Positions 52,972 to 59,910 of a stretch of DNA of 64,000 bases are shown here, piece after piece. The DNA comes from an uncultured Alistipes sp. (GTDB lineage Bacteria; Bacteroidota; Bacteroidia; Bacteroidales; Rikenellaceae). The translations under genes were made by a program, and so were the position numbers. Below the pieces are notes generated by a model. The model worked only from the letters and a program-made list of their open reading frames with translations, was not told where the DNA came from and ran no database searches. Location of the stretch: the NCBI GenBank assembly GCA_947591475.1, contig CANQDE010000007.1, positions 17,458 through 81,457 on the forward strand, in the 5' to 3' direction. Position 1 is the first letter of the stretch, and each line of letters starts with the position of its first letter.

Positions 52972-54624
52972 ATGACGAGCAAAACACTTTGCGAGCTGGC
53001 TCGCAACAGCGTTGAGAAATATGCGTCGCAAGTCGCGTTTTCGATGTTCAACGGCGAAGAGGTTACCTACGCCGAAGCCGGACGGCGGATGCTCAAAGTG
53101 CAGAATCTGTTGACCGGAGCGGGGCTCGAACCCGGCGACAAGGTGGTGCTGTTGAGTAGCAGCATGCCCAACTGGGGAATCGGTTATTTCGCCATCGTGT
53201 CGGCTGGTATGGTGGTCGTGCCGATTTTGCCCGACTTCTCGACCGAAGAGCTCGATATGATTATCGAACATTCCGAGGCGAAGGCGCTGCTGGTCTCCGA
53301 CAAACTTTTCACGAAACTTTCGAAATCGACCGTCGCACGGTTCGACATCGTGATACGAACCAAGAATCTGGGGGTCATCTCGCAGCGGGTGCGCCGGCAG
53401 GGCCGGACGGCCGTTCCGAAGCCCGATGATACGGCGGCTATCATCTATACGTCGGGCACGACTTCGAGCCCGAAAGGCGTGATGCTTTCCCATGCGGCAT
53501 TGTGCGCCCAAGCCCATATCTTCGAACAGATGCTGCCGGTCGGAGTTGACGATGTCTTCCTTTCGGTGCTGCCTCTGTCGCACACCTACGAATGCTCCAT
53601 CGGGATGATCTATCCCTTTGCGATGGGCTCGCAGGTCGCCTATCTCGACCGTCCGCCCACAGCGGCCGTGCTGATGCCCGCTTTGCGGGCGGTGCGGCCT
53701 ACGGTGATGTTGATCGTGCCGTTGATTATCGAAAAAATCTATCGCAGCCAGATTCAGGCCAAATTCAACTCCAACGCATTTTGGCGCACAATGTACCGCG
53801 TCGGATTCGTACGCCGCTACTTGCATCGCATCGCGGGCAAGAAATTATTGAAACTTTTCGGACGGCGTTTGCGTTTTCTGGGAATCGGCGGGGCGAAACT
53901 CGACCGTGCGACCGAACAGTTCCTTTTGGAAGCGAAGGTGCCCTACGGAATCGGTTACGGACTGACCGAAACCGCTCCGTTGTTGGCCGGAGCTACGCCC
54001 GACATCGTTCGTTTGGGCTCGACGGGGCCGGTGGTTCCCGGGGCGCAGTTGCGTTTGGAGAACGTCAATCCCGAAACGCATCAGGGCGAAATCGTCGCCC
54101 TCTCGCCGAGTGTCATGCAGGGCTATTTCAAGAATCCCGAAGCGACCGCAGAGGCTTTCACGGCCGACGGTTGGTTCCGCACGGGCGACTTGGGCGAATT
54201 CGATGCTGATGGCTGGCTCTACATCAAGGGGCGTTTGAAGAACATGATCGTAGGTCCGGGCGGCGAAAACATCTATCCGGAGGACATTGAGAGCGTGCTC
54301 AATTCGCACGTCTTCATCACGGATTCGATCGTTACGGAGCAGGAGGGCCATCTGGTGGCGCTCGTGCACTTCAATCGGGATGAAATCGAGGCGACGCTCG
54401 ACAATTGGCGCGAGCAGTGGGCGAACAAGCGCGAAGCTTGGGAAGCCAAAACCGAACAGCTGAAAAAGGAGATTTTGGAGTTCGTGAATGCCAAAGTCAG
54501 TCGGTTTTCGCGCATTTCGGAGGTGGTCGAGGAGAAAGAGGACTTCATAAAGACTCCGACGCTGAAAATCCGCCGCTTCCTTTACAACAACCGGAAAAAG
54601 CAGAAGAAGGTCGCGAACGAATGA
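52972..54624 (+). CDS. Long-chain acyl-CoA ligase-like AMP-dependent enzyme
   Basis: The 550-residue ANL-superfamily enzyme activates a carboxylate through an acyl-adenylate. Motifs: P-loop IIYTSGTTSSPKGVMLSH (about 157-174), PLSHTYECSIG, LGIGGAKLDRATEQFL, GYGLTETAPLLAG, the WFRTGDLGEFDADGWLYIKGR hinge (about 400-420) and Lys in TPTLKIRRFL. The sequence is closest in style to long-chain fatty-acyl-CoA ligases of Bacteroidota. The last residues are Lys-rich. It is divergent from queG. Substrate range is inferred; the OmpP1/FadL protein at 48.5 kb fits fatty-acid use. Confidence 0.88.
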   Translation: MTSKTLCELARNSVEKYASQVAFSMFNGEEVTYAEAGRRMLKVQNLLTGAGLEPGDKVVLLSSSMPNWGIGYFAIVSAGMVVVPILPDFSTEELDMIIEHSEAKALLVSDKLFTKLSKSTVARFDIVIRTKNLGVISQRVRRQGRTAVPKPDDTAAIIYTSGTTSSPKGVMLSHAALCAQAHIFEQMLPVGVDDVFLSVLPLSHTYECSIGMIYPFAMGSQVAYLDRPPTAAVLMPALRAVRPTVMLIVPLIIEKIYRSQIQAKFNSNAFWRTMYRVGFVRRYLHRIAGKKLLKLFGRRLRFLGIGGAKLDRATEQFLLEAKVPYGIGYGLTETAPLLAGATPDIVRLGSTGPVVPGAQLRLENVNPETHQGEIVALSPSVMQGYFKNPEATAEAFTADGWFRTGDLGEFDADGWLYIKGRLKNMIVGPGGENIYPEDIESVLNSHVFITDSIVTEQEGHLVALVHFNRDEIEATLDNWREQWANKREAWEAKTEQLKKEILEFVNAKVSRFSRISEVVEEKEDFIKTPTLKIRRFLYNNRKKQKKVANE

Positions 54625-54644
54625 TCGGCGCGTCGCGATACGGA

Positions 54645-54676
54645 CGAGGGCAGTCCGATGCGTCGAACTGCCCTCG
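54645..54676. terminator. Terminator between ligase and HTH regulator
   Basis: CGAGGGCAGT (54645-54654) and ACTGCCCTCG (54667-54676), 12-nt loop, followed by TCATTG; placed between convergent genes. Confidence 0.7.
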
Positions 54677-54700
54677 TCATTGCGGTCAAAATTTTATTCC

Positions 54701-54982
54701 TTATTCGATATAACTTTTCAGCGCATCGACATATTCGGCGAACGCATTGCGGCCCCGCTCGGTAATCCTGCAGACGGTGCGGGGCATCTTGCCCCGAAAA
54801 CTCTTTTCGATGCCGATGTAACCCGCTTTGGCGAGCTTATCCAACTGTACCGACAGATTGCCCGCCGTAGTGCCGGTCTGTTTGCGCAGATAGACGAAAT
54901 CGGCGCTCTCGACCCCGATCAGAATCGACATGACGGCCAACCGCAATTCGGAGTGCAGCAGGGGATTCAGTTCCTTAAACAT
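54701..54982 (-). CDS. Winged-helix transcriptional regulator
   Basis: A 93-residue one-domain DNA-binding protein. LLHSELRLAVMSILIGVESA, DFVYLRKQTGTTAGNLSVQL, DKLAKAGYIGIEKSF and RTVCRITERGRNAFAEYVDAL give the helix-turn-helix plus wing of HTH_27/MarR-like small regulators. Its start overlaps the membrane-protein gene upstream by 8 nt, so they are coupled. In many bacteria such pairs consist of a regulator and a small membrane protein, often controlling ABC transport or stress genes, though here no transporter is adjacent. Confidence 0.88.
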   Translation of the reverse strand: MFKELNPLLHSELRLAVMSILIGVESADFVYLRKQTGTTAGNLSVQLDKLAKAGYIGIEKSFRGKMPRTVCRITERGRNAFAEYVDALKSYIE

Positions 54983-55649
54983 GGTGCTGCTTCGCTTGGC
55001 GGTTCGACCGATAGCACAGGATATGGCCCGGAATAATCATCATGATGACGAAAATCGCTGCAAAGATAAGAATTTCGTTGCATAACAGGGAGGCATCGAC
55101 GGTTCCGGCTGGAAGCCGTTTCAGCCAGTAGTCGTAGAGTGCAAAAAGGACGGACAGTCCCATTCCGGCATACCCTCCGAATATATAGATTTTCGATCGT
55201 ACGATTCGGCCCGTGATGGTTGTCGCGATGGCCATGACCAATACGATCAGTTCGAAAAGGCTGTGCCGATACGACAGACCGTGGAAAATGACGATGGCGA
55301 AGATCGGAATCAACGACAAAGTAGCAGTTGCCCATACGACACCGACGATGCGATCGATTTCCGTGCGCGGTTCCGTCACCTTTTTTGCGGGGAACAGCTG
55401 CATCAGCAAAAATCCGATGACGGGAATCAGAAACCATGTCAGCGACCAGCTCGGAGGCCATCCGGCGATATTGAACAGGTAGTTCATCAACGAAATGATG
55501 ACGGTTGTATAGCCCCAAAACAGAAATGGGCGTCCAGAGTTGCGATTCAGGCGGTTGCGGGTCGTTTCGATCATGCGGTTGATGAGCGCCAGGCTTTCGG
55601 CGGCATTCAGTTCACGATTTTCCAGCGGGGTGTTTTTCTGTGTCTCCAT
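54975..55649 (-). CDS. Six-segment membrane protein paired with regulator
   Basis: The 224-residue protein begins with a soluble stretch (METQKNTPLENRELNAAESLALINRM...) then about six hydrophobic segments (PFLFWGYTTVIISLMNYLFNIAGW, WFLIPVIGFLLMQLF, IVGVVWATATLSLIPIFAIVIF, LFELIVLVMAIATTITGRI, YAGMGLSVLFALYDYWL and LLCNEILIFAAIFVIMMIIPGHIL). No known family recognised. ATG 55649 follows a plausible spacer; longer starts run into the AT-rich promoter region. Together with the overlapping regulator it may form a small sensing unit. Confidence 0.75.
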   Translation of the reverse strand: METQKNTPLENRELNAAESLALINRMIETTRNRLNRNSGRPFLFWGYTTVIISLMNYLFNIAGWPPSWSLTWFLIPVIGFLLMQLFPAKKVTEPRTEIDRIVGVVWATATLSLIPIFAIVIFHGLSYRHSLFELIVLVMAIATTITGRIVRSKIYIFGGYAGMGLSVLFALYDYWLKRLPAGTVDASLLCNEILIFAAIFVIMMIIPGHILCYRSNRQAKQHHV

Positions 55650-55779
55650 AAGTGTACGGGTGTTTGATTGAATTTTTTCACTTCTTTTCGCTACAAATAT
55701 AAAGTGGTTTATTTTATAAACCAAATTTTTAATGAAAAAAAATCGAGCAGTTGCGGAAAGGTTCGATGATAGGCTTGCA

Positions 55780-55995
55780 AAATTGCGGGACGCAGCCTGC
55801 GAGGAGAGCGAAGCGAGCCTTCGCCCGCCGAGGCTGCGGCTCGCGTGGCTTTAAGAAGCCGCTTTTTTATTAACTGACACAACCCGCGCCGTTTTTTTTT
55901 GTAAAAAACGGTCGGCAGCGAAGAAAACGTTGGAAAGCACGGTAACGATCTAACGCATCGGGAACCCCGTTCAAACGGGGCGGCTCGCGCGGCTT
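55780..55995. repeat. Diverged GC-rich block and REP-like unit
   Basis: GCGAGGAGAGCGAAGCGAGC and GGCTGCGGCTCGCGTGGC are a diverged cousin of the GC-rich block; then TTTTTTATTAACTGACACAA, GGCAGCGAAGAAAACGTTGG and a REP hairpin GGGAACCCCGTTCAAACGGG (55960-55979). The rest of the 520-bp gap up to the TPR terminator holds nothing else I can name. Confidence 0.6.
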
Positions 55996-56095
55996 TAAAA
56001 AGCCGCAAGCGGCCACTTCAATAACTGACAACCAACAACTAATAACCAACCAACAAGCCGATAGCGGATACTTCCGTTAGAAAAAGGTGAAGGAT

Positions 56096-56130
56096 AAAAA
56101 AAGTCTTGCTCAACGAGCAGGACTTTTTTC
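56096..56130 (-). terminator. Terminator after TPR gene
   Basis: AAAAAAAGTCTTGCTC (about 56096-56111), loop AAC, GAGCAGGACTTTTTTC (56115-56130). Strong stem, T-run in both directions. Confidence 0.85.
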
Positions 56131-56173
56131 GAAAGGACAGGCTCAAAAACTTGTCTGTCCGAATGAACGAAAA

Positions 56174-57106
56174 TTATTTCGAGAGTTCGGCCGCGGCAGC
56201 CTTTGCATTCTCGGCGTTCGGGCCTGTGGTTACCTTATTGAATGCTGCGATGGCCTGCGGTTTCATCTCCTTGGCGTTGTAGGCGGCTCCCAACAGATAG
56301 TACATCTGGCTCTTGTCCTCCGGATTGACTTGCGCTTCGGCAGCGGCCTCGCCCAGCTCGATCACTTTGTCGTAATCCTTTTTGCCGGCGTAGGCCTGCA
56401 ACCGGACGCCCAAAGCCAAGGCGCTTGCCGGATTTTTCTCCAGCATCTCGTCGGCCATCTTGATGATTCCGTCGAAATCGTTGGCCGCCTGCATTTTGGC
56501 AACCTCGTTGTTCGTATAGAGCGTCATCATCTCTTGGGCTTTGGCGATCGCTTCGCCGTATTTTTCGGGATTCATGGCTGCGATGCTTTCGTACACCTCC
56601 ATGCCCTTCACGTAGTCGCCCGATTCGCAGTAGCTCATCGCCAAGTTGAGCGCCATTTCCGTGTTGCGCGGATTGGCGGCATAGCCTTTGGCGAAAATTG
56701 CGGCGGCTGTTGCGTAGTCCTTGTTGTTGTAGGCCATACCGCCCTGTACCTGATAGACTTTCGACAAAACGTTGTTGACCTTGTTGACGCGGGACTCATC
56801 GCCGAATTGTTCGGCCAGTTCGGCGGCCTTGGTCAGTTGTGCGACCGCTTCGTCGAAATTTTTCTTCGAGGCAGCCATTTGACCCATGTATTGGTAGCAA
56901 ATCGGCAGGTATTGTTTTGCCTTGGCCGTTACTTCGTCGACGCCTTCGCTGTCTTGGGCGATAATCGCTTCGAACTTGGCGGCAGCGCCCGTGAAATCTT
57001 TGTTCTGATAAGCCGACGCACCTTCGTTGAAAAGAGCCGAAAGGTCTTGCGCCGAGAGCGACATCGTCGCCATGAAGGTTGCGATCAATACGAATAACTT
57101 TTTCAT
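56174..57106 (-). CDS. Secreted TPR-repeat protein
   Basis: The 310-residue protein has a signal peptide (MKKLFVLIATFMATMSLSAQ) and then TPR-like helical repeats from about 25 to 300: FNEGASAYQNKDFTGAAAKF, YLPICYQYMGQMAASKKNFD, LSKVYQVQGGMAYNNKDYAT, MALNLAMSYCESGDYVKGME and QMYYLLGAAYNAKEMKPQAI. It probably forms a periplasmic scaffold for protein interactions; no partner can be named. It is transcribed alone, with tadA further upstream on the same strand. Confidence 0.88.
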   Translation of the reverse strand: MKKLFVLIATFMATMSLSAQDLSALFNEGASAYQNKDFTGAAAKFEAIIAQDSEGVDEVTAKAKQYLPICYQYMGQMAASKKNFDEAVAQLTKAAELAEQFGDESRVNKVNNVLSKVYQVQGGMAYNNKDYATAAAIFAKGYAANPRNTEMALNLAMSYCESGDYVKGMEVYESIAAMNPEKYGEAIAKAQEMMTLYTNNEVAKMQAANDFDGIIKMADEMLEKNPASALALGVRLQAYAGKKDYDKVIELGEAAAEAQVNPEDKSQMYYLLGAAYNAKEMKPQAIAAFNKVTTGPNAENAKAAAAELSK

Positions 57107-57234
57107 TTTCGTGATGTTGATTTGTTTACGTGTTGTCGGTTTATTATGTTTTATCAAAAAATCGGTTCCAAACACCCGCAGGGTCGGTCGCGATTTTCCG
57201 CAAAATTAGTAAATATATTTAGATATTGCAAAAT

Positions 57235-57681
57235 CTACGCCCGCAAGCTCTCGAAAAAGGTTTTTATTAAGAGGCTGCATTCTTCTTGGAGGATGCCTCG
57301 TACTACGGTCGTTTTCGGATGGAAAACCTGCTCGGAATAGCGTCGGTAACCGCGTTTCGGGTCGTCGGCGCCCCAGACGACCCGGCCGATCTGCGCCCAT
57401 CCGATGGCTCCGGCGCACATGATGCACGGTTCGACCGTAACGTACAACGTACAATTTTTCAGATATTTGCCGCCGATGGTCGAGGCGGCGGCCGTCAGCG
57501 CCTGCATCTCGGCGTGGGCCGTCGGATCGTCGAGCGTCTCGACCAGATTGTGGCCCCGTCCGACCACGGCGTCGTTCGCCACGATGATCGCCCCGATCGG
57601 AACTTCCTGTTGTTCCAGCGCTTTGCGGGCTTCGTTCAGTGCGAGCCGCATGAATTTTTCGTCGGTCTGTTGCTGCGTCAT
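57235..57681 (-). CDS. tadA: tRNA-specific adenosine deaminase
   Basis: The 148-residue zinc enzyme converts A34 of tRNA-Arg(ACG) to inosine. The signatures are HAEMQAL with catalytic Glu (about 56-62) and PCIMCAGAI with the two zinc Cys (about 85-93); EVPIGAIIVANDAVVGRGHN and WGADDPKRG are typical. Length matches TadA rather than a free guanine or cytosine deaminase. It is divergent from the DUF3127 gene, sharing a 53-bp intergenic region. Confidence 0.9.
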   Translation of the reverse strand: MTQQQTDEKFMRLALNEARKALEQQEVPIGAIIVANDAVVGRGHNLVETLDDPTAHAEMQALTAAASTIGGKYLKNCTLYVTVEPCIMCAGAIGWAQIGRVVWGADDPKRGYRRYSEQVFHPKTTVVRGILQEECSLLIKTFFESLRA

Positions 57682-57707
57682 GGTGCTGATTTTTCCGCAA
57701 AAATAGC

Positions 57708-57715
57708 TATATTTG
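57708..57715 (+). promoter_or_regulatory. -7 box before DUF3127 gene
   Basis: TATATTTG, an exact TAnnTTTG, 19 bp before the ATG. Confidence 0.5.
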
Positions 57716-57734
57716 TCGAACTAAATACAACATT

Positions 57735-58112
57735 ATGGAATTCGAAGGATCCGTCTATCGCATCTTGCCGTTGACGAAGGGTACATCGGCCCGCGGCGAA
57801 TGGCAGCGTCAGGATGTCGTGTTCGACATGCAGGAGGGCAATTTCACGCGCAAAATCTGCGTAACTTTTTTCAATCGGCCGGACGACGTCGCCAAACTGA
57901 AAGAGGGGGCGACCTATCACGTTTCGGTCAACATCGAATCGCGCGAGTACAACGGGCGATGGTATACCGACGTGCGCGCTTGGCGGTTGCAGCCCAAAGA
58001 GGTCGATGCGCCGGCCGCTGCACCGATGCCCGACATGCCGCCGCTTGGCGAGGAACCGTCGTATGCTTCGGAGCCTGCCACGACTTCCGATGCCGACGAT
58101 CTGCCGTTCTGA
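57735..58112 (+). CDS. DUF3127 protein with SSB-like acidic tail
   Basis: A 125-residue soluble protein. Residues 1-95 match DUF3127: EFEGSVYRILPLTKGTSARGEWQRQDVVFDM, KICVTFFNRPDDVAKLKEG, YHVSVNIESREYNGRWYTDVRAWRL, an OB-fold-like beta pattern. It ends in a Pro/Ala-rich linker and the acidic tip TSDADDLPF, very like the C-terminal tip of single-stranded-DNA-binding protein (DDDIPF) that recruits replication and repair enzymes. The biochemical role is not established. Confidence 0.85.
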   Translation: MEFEGSVYRILPLTKGTSARGEWQRQDVVFDMQEGNFTRKICVTFFNRPDDVAKLKEGATYHVSVNIESREYNGRWYTDVRAWRLQPKEVDAPAAAPMPDMPPLGEEPSYASEPATTSDADDLPF

Positions 58113-58124
58113 GCAGGTTGGCAG

Positions 58125-58200
58125 GGGAAACGGCCCGTTTGAACGGGCTTTCCGATGCGGTGAAATGTTTTGAGTGCTTCCTGCGCTTTCTTCGCTGCCA
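58125..58200. repeat. REP-like palindromic unit
   Basis: GGCCCGTTTGAACGGGC followed by TTTCCGATGCGGTGAAATG and CGCTTTCTTCGCTGCC, the same order of motifs as the REP units at 23017 and 32662. Confidence 0.6.
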
Positions 58201-58216
58201 CACCTGTCCCTTTTCA

Positions 58217-58290
58217 ACCTTGCGCGTTCCGACCGACGGCCATGAAAATACATTCGCCAACTCGATTCGGCTTAAAATAAGGTATAGTTA
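58217..58290. repeat. MITE-like element copy D (truncated)
   Basis: CCTTGCGCGTTCCGACCGAC joins directly to GGCCATGAAAATACATTCGC and the right end ATTCGGCTTAAAATAAGGTA. The left end and the middle of the element are missing. Confidence 0.6.
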
Positions 58291-58300
58291 CCAAATAAAA

Positions 58301-58329
58301 GCGAGGGCAACCTTTGGGGTTGTCCTCGC
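58301..58329 (-). terminator. Terminator after rplT
   Basis: GCGAGGGCAACC (58301-58312), loop TTTGG, GGTTGTCCTCGC (58318-58329, one G-U); read leftward it is followed by TTTTATTTGG. Confidence 0.85.
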
Positions 58330-58356
58330 CTGCTATAAAACCCTCCTTGCGGAGAA

Positions 58357-58701
58357 TTATTTAACCTGTTTAACGATTGCCTCGAATGCTTTCGGCTCGT
58401 TCATCGCGAGGTCGGCCAGCACCTTGCGGTTCAGCACGATTCCTTTGGCGTTGAGTTTGCCGATGAATTGCGAATAGGTCATCCCGTAAGCGCGGACACC
58501 GGCGTTGATACGGGTGATCCACAGCGAACGGAAGGTCCGCTTCTTGAGTTGGCGGTGCGCATAAGCGAACTGCAACCCCTTTTCGACCGTGTTTTTCGCA
58601 ACGGTCCATACGTTTCCCCTTGAACCAAAGTTGCCTTTGGCAAGTTTCAAAACTTTCTTTCTTCTTGCGCGAGACGCAACAGCATTGACTGAACGTGGCA
58701 T
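58357..58701 (-). CDS. rplT: 50S ribosomal protein L20
   Basis: The 114-residue protein starts [23 protein letters not shown] and has [22 protein letters not shown] and [24 protein letters not shown], all characteristic of L20, which helps assemble 23S rRNA. It follows rpmI by 98 bp on the same strand. The intergenic stretch has a GCAGCGATGCGG...CCGCATTC-type inverted segment that could regulate translation. Confidence 0.97.
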   Translation of the reverse strand: MPRSVNAVASRARRKKVLKLAKGNFGSRGNVWTVAKNTVEKGLQFAYAHRQLKKRTFRSLWITRINAGVRAYGMTYSQFIGKLNAKGIVLNRKVLADLAMNEPKAFEAIVKQVK

Positions 58702-58799
58702 AATGTAAAGTTTTTGAAGAGCTCGCAGCGATGCGGTTCTCCCGCATTCTTTGGGGCTGTTCTGCTCCGGTTAATGAAAATTGGTTGCTTGCGGGCCGG

Positions 58800-58994
58800 T
58801 TATTTGACCAGCAGGCTCTTGATTTTGGCTTCGTCAGCCGCAGAAACGGTGCTCGAATAGCAGAGATTGCGTTTCTGTTTCGTCGTCTTTTTGGTCAGGA
58901 TGTGACTGTGATAAGCGTGTTGACGCTTGATCTTTCCTGTGCCGGTGAAGGTAAAACGTTTCTTCGCCGCGGCATTGGTTTTCATTTTCGGCAT
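58800..58994 (-). CDS. rpmI: 50S ribosomal protein L35
   Basis: The 64-residue protein ([20 protein letters not shown], then [20 protein letters not shown] and KIKSLLVK) is a typical L35. It heads an rpmI-rplT unit with its own promoter about 35 bp upstream. Translation factor gene infC, which usually precedes these two, is not adjacent. Confidence 0.96.
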   Translation of the reverse strand: MPKMKTNAAAKKRFTFTGTGKIKRQHAYHSHILTKKTTKQKRNLCYSSTVSAADEAKIKSLLVK

Positions 58995-59028
58995 TGTCGT
59001 AAACGGTTAATTAGTTAAACATAGCCTG

Positions 59029-59036
59029 CAAAGGTA
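59029..59036 (-). promoter_or_regulatory. -7 box of rpmI-rplT
   Basis: Minus strand TACCTTTG, with ATTG (59056-59059) 19 bp upstream. Leader is only about 27 nt, so no room for a long autoregulatory leader before rpmI. Confidence 0.6.
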
Positions 59037-59133
59037 ATCATTTTTTCTGAGATTGCAATCGCTTTGCGGAAAGAAAAGGTCGGCGGTCGACTAAATAGTA
59101 GAAACCGGACGATAGCATTTGGTCGGAAAGTTG

Positions 59134-59141
59134 TATCTTTG
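59134..59141 (+). promoter_or_regulatory. -7 box upstream of 6S-like RNA and HTH gene
   Basis: TATCTTTG. A TTTG at 59118-59121 is only 12 bp away, so the -33 partner is unclear. The predicted start is about 65 nt before the long hairpin. Confidence 0.45.
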
Positions 59142-59211
59142 CACAGTCCGTTCATCGTACCGTCGGGGGAGGTGGGCGGCGACATGATAGAAGAAAAAAG
59201 ACGTTTACGTA

Positions 59212-59395
59212 CTTTATCTTTCGGGGTTGAATTTCGCAAATTTCGTCTATGGAAAGATAGGGGCAACGGCAGACGTCCACTGGTATGTGATTTGTGCACG
59301 CATCGCGGTGCGTGGCATTCGCATACGGCGTGGGCCAGCTACGTTGCTTGTCTCCATAGACGGGCCCTGCGAAAGCCTAACCTCGGGATAAGCGG
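59212..59395 (+). ncRNA. Long hairpin RNA, possibly 6S RNA
   Basis: Seven colinear helices fold the stretch into a single long hairpin: CGGGGTT 59222-59228 with AACCTCG 59379-59385 (one G-U); TTTCGCA 59232-59238 with TGCGAAA 59368-59374; CGTCTATGGA 59244-59253 with TCCATAGACG 59353-59362; GCAACG 59263-59268 with CGTTGC 59342-59347; CTGG 59280-59283 with CCAG 59335-59338; GTATG with CATAC near 59283 and 59322; and CACGCA 59297-59302 with TGCGTG 59309-59314. A hairpin of this length with internal loops is the hallmark of 6S RNA, which binds RNA polymerase. Not confirmed by a model search. Confidence 0.6.
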
Positions 59396-59438
59396 ATGTG
59401 GAACCCACGCTTTTGCGTATAAAGCACATACAGTTATC

Positions 59439-59696
59439 ATGGAGGAACCGATAGGCAGGCGGATCAAGGCCGAATTGGAGCGACAGGAACGATCCGTAAC
59501 ATGGTTTGCGAAGAAGCTGGCATGTCATCGCACGAATATCTACGACATTTTCGCGCGGGACAACATCGATATGACGTTGTTGATCCGTATTTCGCGCATT
59601 CTGAATCATAATTTTCTGAAAGATTTGTCCGAGACCGTGGAGGAGAGCGGGACGTTCTCTGCACGGGAGCCGGTTGGCGACTCGAACGACCGTTGA
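59439..59696 (+). CDS. Small helix-turn-helix protein
   Basis: An 85-residue protein. GRRIKAELERQERSVTWFAK, KLACHRTNIYDIFARDNIDM and TLLIRISRILNHNFLKDLSE form an XRE-like helix-turn-helix, with a short polar tail. ATG 59439 is preceded by GTTATC with no clear ribosome site; the reading frame continues far upstream but covers the long hairpin RNA, so longer starts are unlikely. A perfect palindrome at 59729-59747 just after the gene and before the next promoter could be its operator. Confidence 0.75.
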   Translation: MEEPIGRRIKAELERQERSVTWFAKKLACHRTNIYDIFARDNIDMTLLIRISRILNHNFLKDLSETVEESGTFSAREPVGDSNDR

Positions 59697-59728
59697 TGCG
59701 GCCGGACGTTCGTTCGCAGCCGGCAAAA

Positions 59729-59747
59729 TGTAGTGTATTTCACTACA
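59729..59747. promoter_or_regulatory. Candidate operator palindrome
   Basis: TGTAGTG-TATTT-CACTACA, a perfect 7-bp dyad with 5-bp spacer, 33 bp after the HTH gene and 55 bp before the -7 box of the lipoprotein operon. Confidence 0.5.
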
Positions 59748-59801
59748 CATCTGTCTTATATCGCACTACGCCGCAATGGGAAGTGGAAAGCGGTAATCAG
59801 C

Positions 59802-59809
59802 TACCTTTG
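59802..59809 (+). promoter_or_regulatory. -7 box of coiled-coil lipoprotein operon
   Basis: TACCTTTG, an exact TAnnTTTG, giving a leader of about 95 nt. No exact TTTG 19 bp upstream. Confidence 0.6.
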
Positions 59810-59910
59810 CATTCAGTATCGGGGAACCGTGGACAAACGAGTGAACAGGGTTGTCCGTACCGTTGAAGAACCATGTTTTAATTTATTAACCACTTAAACC
59901 ATTTACGATC

